From NCBI GenBank assembly GCA_900770535.1, contig CAAHDV010000227.1, forward strand, positions 1-37,779: 37,779 nt of DNA, given 5' to 3'. The number at the start of each line of letters is the position of its first letter. The stretch's first letter is position 1. The notes beneath the pieces were generated by a model. The model ran no database searches and was not told where the DNA came from. It was given only the letters and a program-made list of their open reading frames with translations. This document shows positions 25,350 through 32,932 of this stretch, one piece after another. A program made the position numbers and the translations under genes. The DNA is from Lachnospiraceae bacterium (lineage in GTDB: Bacteria > Bacillota > Clostridia > Lachnospirales > Lachnospiraceae).

Positions 25350-25924
25350 ATTTTCCCTTGTTTATAGATCTGAAGGACAAAGAGGTGCTGATCGTGGGTG
25401 CCGGGGCCATTGCGGCCCGGCGCGCCACGGTGCTGGTGGAATTTGGTGCGAAGGTGACAGTGGTGGCTCCGGAGGAAGGACGCGGAGTGTGGACGAACCA
25501 CGTTGCGGAGCTGAAAAGTTCTGCGGCAGCAAGGGGGGCTGTATCAGCGCAGAGTGCGAAAATTGCAGAGGGAAAATCCCCCTGGGAATGCCAAACAATC
25601 CAGGTGCGCGAGCTTGCGCAGACGGGGCGTCTTGTCTGGAAGCAGCACGTATTTTGCGAGCAGGATCTGGAAGAACTGGAACAGTCTTTTCTGGTTATCG
25701 CTGCCACCAGTGATCCGGCGGTGAACGACTACATCGCCCGGCTCTGCCATGAGCGGCACATCCCGGTCAACCATGCCGGTGACCAGGGCCAGTGTGACTT
25801 CCAGTTTCCGGCCATTGTGCGAAAGAATCCGGTGGTGATTGGTGTGAATGCCGGAGGAAAAGATCATGGGCTGGTAAAGCGGGTAGCTGCGGGGCTGCGG
25901 GAGTGGCTGGAGGGTGTGTTGTAA
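25346..25924 (+). CDS. Precorrin-2 dehydrogenase (Met8/CysG N-terminal type)
   Basis: A 192-residue protein of the siroheme synthase N-terminal family that oxidises precorrin-2 to sirohydrochlorin with NAD. The Rossmann motif is VLIVGAGAIAARRA, followed later by FLVIAATSDPAVNDYIA and GQCDFQFPAIV. Between strand 3 and the SFLVIAAT strand is an extra segment of about 30 residues (from roughly SSAAARGAV to GRLVWKQH) compared with the usual enzymes. Whether it also acts as ferrochelatase is uncertain because the dimerisation half looks short. Start TTG overlaps the TGA of the fusion gene, with GGAGGG six bases upstream; the ATG at 25341 is in another frame. Confidence 0.88.
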   Translation: MNFPLFIDLKDKEVLIVGAGAIAARRATVLVEFGAKVTVVAPEEGRGVWTNHVAELKSSAAARGAVSAQSAKIAEGKSPWECQTIQVRELAQTGRLVWKQHVFCEQDLEELEQSFLVIAATSDPAVNDYIARLCHERHIPVNHAGDQGQCDFQFPAIVRKNPVVIGVNAGGKDHGLVKRVAAGLREWLEGVL

Positions 25925-25974
25925 TTAAGGAACTGGCAAAAACATATCAGCATGAAGAATTGTGATGGTAACAT

Positions 25975-26017
25975 AAAAAAGCTGCTCCCACTTTGCAGAT
26001 AGGGAACAGCTTTTTTT
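25975..26017. terminator. Bidirectional intrinsic terminator
   Basis: AAAAAAGCTG-TCCC pairs with GGGA-CAGCTTTTTT around a loop of about 13 nt, with one mismatch, and seven T follow on the plus strand. It lies between the convergent precorrin-2 dehydrogenase and LysE-type exporter genes. Confidence 0.92.
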
Positions 26018-26023
26018 ATGTGG

Positions 26024-26617
26024 TTACAACACACCCACGATTCTCAGCGAGCACCATACCAGAAGCAGGGCCATGACTGTATTCATGAGTTTGTAATGCC
26101 TGGTATAGCAGCATTTCAGCATATTTCCGGCAATGGCCCAGATCAGATTTCCAAGAGCGCCCAGAATCATCAGGTATACAGCAAATGCAAACAGCATGGG
26201 GACTCTGGCTTCGTAGGGCAGAATATATGCGGAAAACATGGTAAGTCCGTAAATGATAATCTTAACATTGATCATCTGAAGAAAAAATCCCATTTTCCAT
26301 GTGGGTTTCTTCTCCTGAACCTGATTTGATGGCGGAAGCCTGAGCCAGGTCTGCCAGGCCAGATACAGAATGTAGGCGGCACCCAGGTATTTCATGACTG
26401 GCTGAATTCCGGGAATAATTGCGCCAAGCGTACTGCAGAACAGCCCGGAAAGGCACATTAACGTCAGAGACCCGCTCCAGATTCCGGTCATAAAACGCAA
26501 ATTGCCGCGTATGCCATATTTGCTTGCGCTGGACAGCAGCAAAATATTATTGGGCCCTGGCGACCACACAGTAAGAATGGCTGAGAGCGTCATTTCAATA
26601 AAAACAGAGAAAGGCAC
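26024..26617 (-). CDS. LysE/RhtB-family amino acid exporter
   Basis: A 197-residue membrane protein with about six hydrophobic segments, fitting the LysE superfamily. The N-terminal family hallmark is present (TVWSPGPNNILLLSSASKYG; Pro-Gly-Pro in the first helix), as is GAAYILYLAWQTW. The amino acid exported cannot be determined. It lies 23 bp downstream of the AGCS symporter gene on the same strand, suggesting an operon that pairs an importer and an exporter of small amino acids. Confidence 0.9.
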   Translation of the reverse strand: MPFSVFIEMTLSAILTVWSPGPNNILLLSSASKYGIRGNLRFMTGIWSGSLTLMCLSGLFCSTLGAIIPGIQPVMKYLGAAYILYLAWQTWLRLPPSNQVQEKKPTWKMGFFLQMINVKIIIYGLTMFSAYILPYEARVPMLFAFAVYLMILGALGNLIWAIAGNMLKCCYTRHYKLMNTVMALLLVWCSLRIVGVL

Positions 26618-26640
26618 AGTGTGACACCTCTTTTCCCGGA

Positions 26641-28026
26641 TTACCGTTTTTTCTTTTCTTCATACTGTCTCAACAGCTCCAGAGCCTCTTTCGACATTGG
26701 ATACAACACCGCAATATTAAACAGGGTCATAAGTCCGATGCCTACATCGCCAAGATCCCATACAACGGTATACTGCTGGAGTCCGCCGATAAACAGCATA
26801 ATGAGGGTCAGTACCTTGTAAGCGGTCTGGTAACACCAGCGGTTCCCGAAGAGATACGCCACGTTGGAACGGGCATAGAACAGGATGCCGATGAAGGTGG
26901 AAAAGCTGAACAGGGCCAGGGTTACGGCAATAAAGATGACACCGGCATTGCCAAGATGGTACTGCATGGCGGTCTGCAACAGATCCATGCCGGTGAGGCC
27001 GTTTGTCAGTTCTTCCGGGGCCAGCAGCATGATCATGGCGGTGCAGCTGCAGATCACGATGGTGTCGATGAGAACTCCCAGGGCCTGGGTCAGACCAGTG
27101 CGGACCGGGTCTTTACTTTGAGCCGCTGCAGCCGCGCAGGGCGCGGAGCCGGAACCAGCTTCATTGGAAAACAGGCCGCGCTTGACTCCGTTTAAGAGTA
27201 CCGCGCCGAAGCCGCCGGATACGGCCTGGCGAAGACCGAAGGCCTCCGTAAAAATGCGGCCGAATACCGCTGGAAGCTTCGGCAGATTCATCAGGATGAT
27301 AAACAATGTAAGCAGGAAAAAACCAACAGCCATCACCGGGACAACAATGTCCAGGACTTTTACGGTTGCGTTTTTCCGGAGTACAATGACGGCAGAAATA
27401 ATGACCAGAATCACCGTGGTAGTAATGGGTGGAATCTGGAACGCATTCGCAAAGGCGGAGCTTACGGAGTTGCTGATGACCTGACTGATGCCGCACCAGC
27501 AGATGAGGCCGGAGATGGCAAACAGGGAGGCAAACAGGGAACGTTTGACGGTTCGTCCTGTTTTGACTTCCACAAAATGGTGAATATAGTAAGCGGGGCC
27601 GCCGTGATAGCCGCCGTAGAGCGGGTCTGGTTCTTTATATTTCTGTGCCAGAACAGCCTCCACAAAGGCGGTGGAAGCACCCAGAAGGGCTGTGATCCAC
27701 ATCCAGAAAATTGCGCCGGCGCCGCCCAGAGATACGGCAGCTACTACGCCCACCAGGTTTCCCATGCCTACGCGGGTAGCCGTGGAGATGATGAGGGTCT
27801 GGAGGGAGGAGAGGCTGTCCGGCGTCTCCTTTTTCTCTTTCAGGGCTTTCATCATGTCAGAGAACAGGCGCACCGGAAGAAGTCTTGTGCGGATGGTAAA
27901 ATAAACTCCAGCCGGGATAAGAAGCAGGAGCATCAGGGAGATGCCAACAGAACTTCCCATGACCGGAATGGTGAACAGATCGCCCCACAAAAAGGCGTAA
28001 ACGGTTTCGATAAGCTTTATGATCAA
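26641..28026 (-). CDS. Sodium:alanine/glycine symporter (AGCS family)
   Basis: A 461-residue AGCS transporter that imports alanine or glycine with sodium. It has about ten or eleven helices. The typical sequences are SLQTLIISTATRVGMGNLVGVV, GGAGAIFWMWITALLGASTAFVEA, YGGYHGGPAYYI and the GLFSNEAGSGSAPCAAAAA sodium/substrate motif. The start is TTG at 28026, with AAAGGA nine bases upstream; the following residues MIIKLIETVYAFLWG match the family start. A clear promoter lies about 120 nt upstream, leaving a leader of unknown content. Confidence 0.94.
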   Translation of the reverse strand: MIIKLIETVYAFLWGDLFTIPVMGSSVGISLMLLLLIPAGVYFTIRTRLLPVRLFSDMMKALKEKKETPDSLSSLQTLIISTATRVGMGNLVGVVAAVSLGGAGAIFWMWITALLGASTAFVEAVLAQKYKEPDPLYGGYHGGPAYYIHHFVEVKTGRTVKRSLFASLFAISGLICWCGISQVISNSVSSAFANAFQIPPITTTVILVIISAVIVLRKNATVKVLDIVVPVMAVGFFLLTLFIILMNLPKLPAVFGRIFTEAFGLRQAVSGGFGAVLLNGVKRGLFSNEAGSGSAPCAAAAAQSKDPVRTGLTQALGVLIDTIVICSCTAMIMLLAPEELTNGLTGMDLLQTAMQYHLGNAGVIFIAVTLALFSFSTFIGILFYARSNVAYLFGNRWCYQTAYKVLTLIMLFIGGLQQYTVVWDLGDVGIGLMTLFNIAVLYPMSKEALELLRQYEEKKKR

Positions 28027-28147
28027 GATAATGAGTCCTTTCTATCGTATTGGCTGCAAATGCGGCATGTCCTGCTCGTGACTTCGTCACTTGCCTGCCT
28101 CGTCGTTCGCCATAACCGTGCACGCACGTTTCTGGCTTTCTTGCACT
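28027..28147 (-). other. 120-nt leader of the symporter mRNA
   Basis: Between the predicted transcription start and the TTG start is a leader that can form short stems, notably GTGAC-GAA-GTCAC and CGTG-CGTG-CACG. I looked for glycine riboswitch features and did not find the conserved segments, and no terminator with T-run is present. Function unknown. Confidence 0.35.
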
Positions 28148-28153
28148 CGTTAT

Positions 28154-28182
28154 ATTATATAATTGAAAGAAGCGTTTGTAAA
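28154..28182 (-). promoter_or_regulatory. Sigma-A promoter of the symporter-exporter operon
   Basis: On the minus strand TTTACA (28182-28177), 17 bp, TATAAT (28159-28154). It is divergent from the cca promoter, with about 17 bp between the two -35 boxes. Confidence 0.85.
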
Positions 28183-28198
28183 TCGAAATTGAAGCGGC

Positions 28199-28227
28199 TT
28201 GTCTTTTTGCGCACCGCCCTTTATAAT
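28199..28227 (+). promoter_or_regulatory. Sigma-A promoter of cca
   Basis: TTGTCT at 28199-28204, 17 bp, perfect TATAAT at 28222-28227. The expected start is near 28234, giving a leader of about 35 nt. Confidence 0.85.
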
Positions 28228-28269
28228 AGTATGGCATCATCAGGAACGAAAAAAGAAAGAGAGATTACT

Positions 28270-29457
28270 ATGAACAGCAACAGCATGCAGATTCCTGCCC
28301 ATGTGGAGCAGATCATTCATACCTTAAACAGCCACGGCTACGAGGCCTTCGCGGTGGGCGGCTGTGTGCGCGACACTTTGCTTGGGCGGAAACCGGGGGA
28401 CTGGGATATCACCACTTCCGCAAGACCGGAGCAGGTGAAGGCACTGTTCCGCCGCACCATTGATACCGGCATTCAGCACGGCACGGTAACCATCATGATG
28501 GACCGCACCGGCTATGAGGTAACAACCTACCGCATTGATGGCGAGTATGAGGATGGACGCCACCCGAAGCAGGTGGAATTTACCTCTGACCTTTTAGAAG
28601 ACCTGCGCCGCAGGGATTTTACCATCAATGCCATGGCCTACAGCCATGCGACCGGCATTGTGGATGCCTTTGACGGCATGGCGGATTTAAAGGCCCGCCG
28701 CATCCGCTGTGTGGGCAATGCCATGGAGCGGTTTACCGAGGACGCGCTGCGCATTTTGCGGGCTATCCGTTTTTCCGCCCAGCTGGATTTTGAGATTGAG
28801 AAAGAAACCTTTGAGGCCATCTCCGTGATCGCGCCGAATCTGGCGAAGGTCAGCAAGGAGCGTATTCAGATGGAGCTGACCAAGCTTCTTTGCTCGGATC
28901 ATCCGGAAAAGATCCGGGAAGTGTATGAGACTGGCATCAGCACCTATGTGTCTCCGGCTTTTGCAGTGCTGGACTGGCAGCATGCCCAGGTATCCGCAGA
29001 GCTTCCGAAGGAAAAGTATGTGCGCTGGGCGGCATTCCTGCGCTGCGGTCAGAGTCCGGAGACTGCTGTGCGGGTGCTTCGGGATTTAAAACTGGATAAC
29101 GAGACCATTTCCCGGGTAAAGACTCTGGTGACCTGGGCGGATGTAACGCCTGCGGCGGATGAAGCCGAAGTGCGCCGCATGATGAGCCGCATGGAGCCGG
29201 AGGTCTGGGACAGCCTGATGGAGTTAAATGGTTATGGGCCGGAAATTCGTGATCTGGTCACCACAATCCGTAAGCGTGGTGACTGCTTAAGCTTAAAAGA
29301 GCTTGCCGTAAAGGGGCAGGATCTTATAGCCGCAGGAGTAAAACCGGGCAAAGAGATGGGCACGATGCTGCATGAGCTTTTGGAGCATGTGCTGGAAGTG
29401 CCGCAGGATAATGAGAAGGAGACGCTTCTTAAGCTTCTCGCAGATATGCACAGATAG
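28270..29457 (+). CDS. cca: CCA tRNA nucleotidyltransferase
   Basis: A 395-residue class II tRNA nucleotidyltransferase that builds or repairs the 3' CCA end. The catalytic head is VGGCVRDTLLGRKPGDWDITTSA with the metal-binding Asp-x-Asp in GDWD. Then come RRRDFTINAMAY, DLKARRIRCVG, and the base-selecting helix with TEDALRILRAIRFSAQL. The C-terminal half is helical. The open frame extends far upstream, to 27577, through the antisense of the symporter gene. The start ATG 28270 is chosen because it lies just after the promoter and gives the conserved N-terminus. Its ribosome binding site (GAAAGAGAG) is moderate. Whether it adds all three bases or only part cannot be settled by eye. Confidence 0.94.
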   Translation: MNSNSMQIPAHVEQIIHTLNSHGYEAFAVGGCVRDTLLGRKPGDWDITTSARPEQVKALFRRTIDTGIQHGTVTIMMDRTGYEVTTYRIDGEYEDGRHPKQVEFTSDLLEDLRRRDFTINAMAYSHATGIVDAFDGMADLKARRIRCVGNAMERFTEDALRILRAIRFSAQLDFEIEKETFEAISVIAPNLAKVSKERIQMELTKLLCSDHPEKIREVYETGISTYVSPAFAVLDWQHAQVSAELPKEKYVRWAAFLRCGQSPETAVRVLRDLKLDNETISRVKTLVTWADVTPAADEAEVRRMMSRMEPEVWDSLMELNGYGPEIRDLVTTIRKRGDCLSLKELAVKGQDLIAAGVKPGKEMGTMLHELLEHVLEVPQDNEKETLLKLLADMHR

Positions 29458-29578
29458 GAAATCGTTGCAGAGGCGTATAATCCCTGAAATCTTTTCATAG
29501 GTTGGAGAGTAACAATAGTTCGGCAGGTGTGTTTTGTCTGTCCTGCCGGACCGCCGCGCATGAAGTGGAGGGGTGAGC

Positions 29579-30556
29579 GTGAACGACAGCTATCTGGAGG
29601 TTTTAAGGCAGTACGAGGGGGAAGTGACGGGTGTCCGGCGCGGACGGGGAGCCTGGATCTGTGAGTATCCGGACGGACTTAAGCTCCTGAAGGAATACCG
29701 GGGCACGGTAAAACGCCTGGAGTTTGAGGACGCAGTGCTGGGGGCGCTGGAGCAGCAGGGTATCTGCCGGACAGACCGCTATGTGCGGAATCTGGAGGAC
29801 GGACTGGTGACGGCCGGACCGGACGGGGTGAAGTATGTCCTGAAACGCTGGTTTTCCGAGCGGGAGTGCAGCCTGCGGGACCGGAAGGAGATCCTGTTTT
29901 GTACCAGGCAGATCGCAGCGCTTCACCGGGGACTGCAGGAAATTCCGTGGCAGGAGGAATGGAGCCTTGGCTCTACGGTCGTACCGGCTCTTTCGGAGGA
30001 GATGGCGCGCCACAGCCGGGAGATGAAGCGGGTGAGGGGATTCATCCGGGGAAAACGCAGGAAAACAGAATTTGAATTACGTGTCATGCAGAGCTTTGAC
30101 GAGTATTATGGTCAGGCGCTGGAGGCAGAAAAAGGGCTGGAGCCGCTGGATCAGAATCAGGCGGAAAACCGGCTCTTTTTGTGTCACGGGGATTTAGACC
30201 AGCATCATATTCTGCCGGGAAACCAGGAAGCTGTGTTCATTGAATTCAGTCAGATGCATCTGGGACATCAGGTGAGCGATCTGTACCGGTTTATGCGGAA
30301 AGTAATGGAGAAACATGGCTGGGATGAATATCTGGGCTGTGCCATGCTGGATGCCTATGATGCCATGCTTCCCATGAGCCGCAATGACCGGCGCTGCCTG
30401 TATTTTCTGTTTCTGTATCCGGAGAAATACTGGAAGCAGTTAAACTATTATTACAACGCCAACAAGGCCTGGATCCCGGAGAAAAATGTGGAAAAATTAA
30501 AGACACTGGAGTCGCAAAAGGAGGCAAGAAGGCGATTTCTGTCGAGAATAAAATAG
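29579..30556 (+). CDS. CotS-family spore-coat-like protein (kinase fold)
   Basis: A 325-residue protein of the CotS/aminoglycoside-phosphotransferase-like group. The kinase-like features are an N-lobe Lys in LKLLKEYRG, the catalytic-loop-like CHGDLDQHHIL, and FIEFSQMHLGHQVSDLYRFMRK in place of the usual IDFD metal loop, so catalysis is doubtful. In Bacillus, CotS family proteins are part of the spore coat; here the family suggests sporulation ability or heritage. In-frame GTGs occur at 29573 and 29579; GGAGG at 29567-29571 overlaps close to the first but is 7 nt from the second, so 29579 is used. A 7-bp GC stem (CGGCAGG/CCTGCCG, 29521-29549) lies upstream. Confidence 0.83.
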   Translation: MNDSYLEVLRQYEGEVTGVRRGRGAWICEYPDGLKLLKEYRGTVKRLEFEDAVLGALEQQGICRTDRYVRNLEDGLVTAGPDGVKYVLKRWFSERECSLRDRKEILFCTRQIAALHRGLQEIPWQEEWSLGSTVVPALSEEMARHSREMKRVRGFIRGKRRKTEFELRVMQSFDEYYGQALEAEKGLEPLDQNQAENRLFLCHGDLDQHHILPGNQEAVFIEFSQMHLGHQVSDLYRFMRKVMEKHGWDEYLGCAMLDAYDAMLPMSRNDRRCLYFLFLYPEKYWKQLNYYYNANKAWIPEKNVEKLKTLESQKEARRRFLSRIK

Positions 30557-30599
30557 ATGCCGCAGACAGGTTCATCTTCCTTTTTTTTCCTCGCTGAGG

Positions 30600-30605
30600 T
30601 ATAAT
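30600..30605 (+). promoter_or_regulatory. -10 box before phosphoglucomutase
   Basis: A perfect TATAAT 45 bp before the gene, in a gap of 94 bp. No good -35 is present 16-18 bp upstream (TTCCTT at best), so the promoter may need an activator or be weak. Confidence 0.45.
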
Positions 30606-30650
30606 AAAATCAGTTTTAAATATGAGGGAGCACAGGAGGAACGTATTTTT

Positions 30651-32387
30651 ATGAAAGATTACATGAAGATTTACCGGGAATGGCTGTCCAATCCATATTT
30701 CGATGAGGATACCAAGGCAGAACTGAAGGCAATCGAGCATGATGAGAACGAGATCAAAGAGCGTTTTTATATGGATCTGGAGTTCGGTACCGCAGGCTTG
30801 CGCGGCATTATCGGCGCTGGTATCAACCGCATGAACATCTATGTGGTACGCCGCGCAACCCAGGGTCTGGCAAACTATATCATTAAGCAGGGCGGCAGCA
30901 GTAAAGGTGTTGCCATTGCCTACGATTCCAGACATATGTCCCCGGAGTTCGCGGATGAGGCAGCCCGCACTCTGGCAGCAAACGGCATTAAGGCCTACAA
31001 GTTTGAGTCCCTGCGTCCGACTCCGGAGCTGTCCTTTGCAGTGCGTGAGCTTGGCTGCATTGCCGGCATCAACGTAACCGCAAGCCACAACCCGCCGGAA
31101 TACAACGGCTACAAAGTATACTGGGAGGACGGCGCACAGTTCACTCCGCCGCATGACAAGGGCGTAACCGAAGAGGTTCTGGCCATCGAGGATCTGTCCA
31201 CCGTAAAGACCATGAGCGCAGAAGATGCTATGGCAGCAGGCCTCTACGAGGTCATCGGCAAAGAGATCGATGACAAATACATTGCCCATGTAAAAGCACA
31301 GGTCGTAAACCAGGATGCCATCGATAAGATGCAGAAAGACATTACCATCGTTTACACCCCGCTTCACGGAACCGGCAACATCCCGGTACGCAGAGTGTTA
31401 AAAGAAATTGGTTTTGAGAACGTATATGTGGTACCGGAGCAGGAGCTTCCGAACGGCGACTTCCCGACTGTAAGCTATCCGAACCCGGAGGCAGCAGAGG
31501 CATTTGCTCTTGGCTTGAAGCTGGCTGAGGAGAAGAACGCAGACCTGGTTCTGGCAACCGACCCGGATGCAGACCGTCTTGGCGTTTATGTAAAAGATAC
31601 CAAGTCCGGCAAGTACATTTCCCTGACCGGCAACATGTCCGGTTCCCTGCTGTGTGAGTACGTGCTGAGCCAGAAAGCAGCAAAGAACGCTATCCCGGCA
31701 GACGGCGAAGTAGTCAAATCCATCGTCAGCACCAACCTGATTGACGCAGTGGCAGCTTCCTACAACTGCAAGCTGGTAGAGTGCCTGACCGGATTTAAGT
31801 GGATCGGCCAGCAGATTTTAAAAGAGGAGCGCACCGGAGTGGGCCATTACATGTTCGGCATGGAAGAGAGCTACGGCTGCCTGATCGGCACCTATGCCCG
31901 CGATAAAGACGCCGTATCCGCAACCGTTGCCCTGTGCGAGGCCGCTGCATACTACAAGACCAAGAACATGACCCTGTGGGATGCCTTGGTAGCAATGTAT
32001 GAGAAATACGGCTACTACAAAGACGCTGTGAAGTCCATCGGACTGTCCGGTATTGAGGGCCTGGCAAAGATCCAGTCCATCATGGAGCACTTCCGAGGCA
32101 ACACTCCGGAAGGCTTTGGCGAATATAAGGTACTTTCCGCAAGAGACTACAAGAACGACACTATCCGCGACATGGCTACCGGCGAGGTAACCCCGACCGG
32201 CCTGCCGTCCTCCAATGTGCTCTATTACGACATGAACGACAACGCATGGCTGTGCATCCGTCCGTCCGGCACCGAGCCGAAGATCAAGTTCTACTATGGA
32301 ATCAAGGGAACTTCCTTAGAAGACGCAGACGCGAAGTCCGAGGCACTTGGAAAAGCATTGATGGCAGAAGTGGACAAGCTGCTGTAA
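30651..32387 (+). CDS. Phosphoglucomutase/phosphomannomutase (alpha-D-phosphohexomutase)
   Basis: A 578-residue alpha-D-phosphohexomutase that interconverts hexose 1- and 6-phosphates and links glycolysis to wall and capsule sugar nucleotides. The four family motifs are intact: catalytic phosphoserine Ser145 in TASHNPPEYNGYK, metal loop DPDADR at 304-309, sugar-binding GMEESYG, and phosphate-binding RPSGTEPKIKFYY near the C-terminus. The length fits the PgcA-like group of Bacillota. ATG is 12 nt after AGGAGG. It is followed by the giant inverted repeat and, convergently, by the acyltransferase gene. Confidence 0.95.
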   Translation: MKDYMKIYREWLSNPYFDEDTKAELKAIEHDENEIKERFYMDLEFGTAGLRGIIGAGINRMNIYVVRRATQGLANYIIKQGGSSKGVAIAYDSRHMSPEFADEAARTLAANGIKAYKFESLRPTPELSFAVRELGCIAGINVTASHNPPEYNGYKVYWEDGAQFTPPHDKGVTEEVLAIEDLSTVKTMSAEDAMAAGLYEVIGKEIDDKYIAHVKAQVVNQDAIDKMQKDITIVYTPLHGTGNIPVRRVLKEIGFENVYVVPEQELPNGDFPTVSYPNPEAAEAFALGLKLAEEKNADLVLATDPDADRLGVYVKDTKSGKYISLTGNMSGSLLCEYVLSQKAAKNAIPADGEVVKSIVSTNLIDAVAASYNCKLVECLTGFKWIGQQILKEERTGVGHYMFGMEESYGCLIGTYARDKDAVSATVALCEAAAYYKTKNMTLWDALVAMYEKYGYYKDAVKSIGLSGIEGLAKIQSIMEHFRGNTPEGFGEYKVLSARDYKNDTIRDMATGEVTPTGLPSSNVLYYDMNDNAWLCIRPSGTEPKIKFYYGIKGTSLEDADAKSEALGKALMAEVDKLL

Positions 32388-32408
32388 AAATTTAAAGAAT
32401 ATTCACGA

Positions 32409-32595
32409 AAGGTCCGAAGCCGGTAATCCCGGCATACCGCTGCGCAAAATATGGGTATTGTGTTCGGACGATGCAGCTGACAGATGTTTGCGGATAGTCG
32501 GACAAGATGTCCGCCTACCTCAAACACCAGTCGCTGCATAGCCGGACACGTATACCCATATTTATGCTCCGCGGAATGCCGTGATAACCGGCTTC
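32409..32595 (+). repeat. Palindromic element, copy A
   Basis: This element begins with AAGGTCCG and folds from GAAGCCGG (32416-32423) to CCGGCTTC (32588-32595). Inner blocks are ATGGGTAT (32451-32458) with ATACCCAT (32552-32559), GATGCAGC (32470-32477) with GCTGCATA (32533-32540), and an apical stem CGGACA/TGTCCG. The apical stretch 32486-32516 is identical to that of copy B. Confidence 0.85.
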
Positions 32596-32629
32596 TACTG
32601 TATTGGCCCCGCTACGAGAGAAATAAAAT

Positions 32630-32698
32630 CAGCCAGAACGGTACTGATAAAAGCCATGATTTCCAGCTTTTACCAGTACCATTCTGGCTGTGTTTTTT
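32630..32698. terminator. Central hairpin of the inverted repeat, likely bidirectional terminator
   Basis: CAGCCAGAACGGTACTG pairs with CAGTACCATTCTGGCTG (one mismatch), extended inward by AAAAGC/GCTTTT. T-rich TGTTTTTTAT follows on the plus strand, and the A-rich AATAAAAT before it gives a T-rich tail on the minus strand. It is well placed to stop both convergent transcripts. Confidence 0.7.
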
Positions 32699-32724
32699 AT
32701 CACCGTAGAATAGCCAGGAAAGCA

Positions 32725-32912
32725 GAAGCAGGACGGGGTGGTATCCTGCGTAGCATAAATATAAGTGCAACGTGTCCGGCTATGTGGCGACTGACGTTTT
32801 CGGGAGGCGGACATCTTGTCCGACTATCCGCAAACGGCTGTCAGCCACATCGTCCGAACACGGCACTTATATTTTGCGCAGCGGGATATCACCTCGGCCT
32901 GCTTCGGACCTT
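32725..32912 (-). repeat. Palindromic element, copy B (inverted)
   Basis: This is the reverse-complement relative of copy A. It folds from GAAGCAGG (32725-32732) to CCTGCTTC (32898-32905) and has CGGACCTT at its outer end. The stem sequences differ from A but still pair: TATAAGTGC with GCACTTATA (32863-32871), TATGTGGC with GCCACATC. The apical 31 nt (32805-32835) are unchanged. Confidence 0.85.
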
Positions 32913-32932
32913 TCGTGACTATTCTTAAATTG

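Larger units (their letters stand above)
32398..32930. repeat. Giant inverted repeat made of two palindromic elements
   Basis: The 545-bp gap between two convergent genes is almost entirely self-complementary. The left end (AATTTAAAGAATATTCACG) and right end (its near-perfect reverse complement, ending 32930) are the outer arms. Inside lie element A (32409-32595) and, inverted, element B (32725-32912), around a central terminator-like hairpin at 32630-32690. Overall it could extrude as a cruciform, or in RNA form two separate long hairpins. No transposase gene or target-site duplication was recognised. Confidence 0.88.

Noticed and set aside
28027..28147. Glycine riboswitch before the symporter
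   Set aside because: The conserved aptamer segments could not be found by eye; only short generic stems are present.
27577..28269. N-terminal extension of the cca frame
   Set aside because: It runs antisense through the symporter gene and upstream of the mapped-looking cca promoter, so the ATG at 28270 is the real start.
30291..31367. 358-codon minus-strand frame over cotS-like and phosphoglucomutase genes
   Set aside because: Shadow of two clear genes; product resembles nothing and mirrors the codon bias of the true strand.
32398..32930. CRISPR array or insertion sequence in the repeat-rich gap
   Set aside because: Repeats are inverted, not regularly spaced direct repeats, and there is no transposase gene or evident target duplication.
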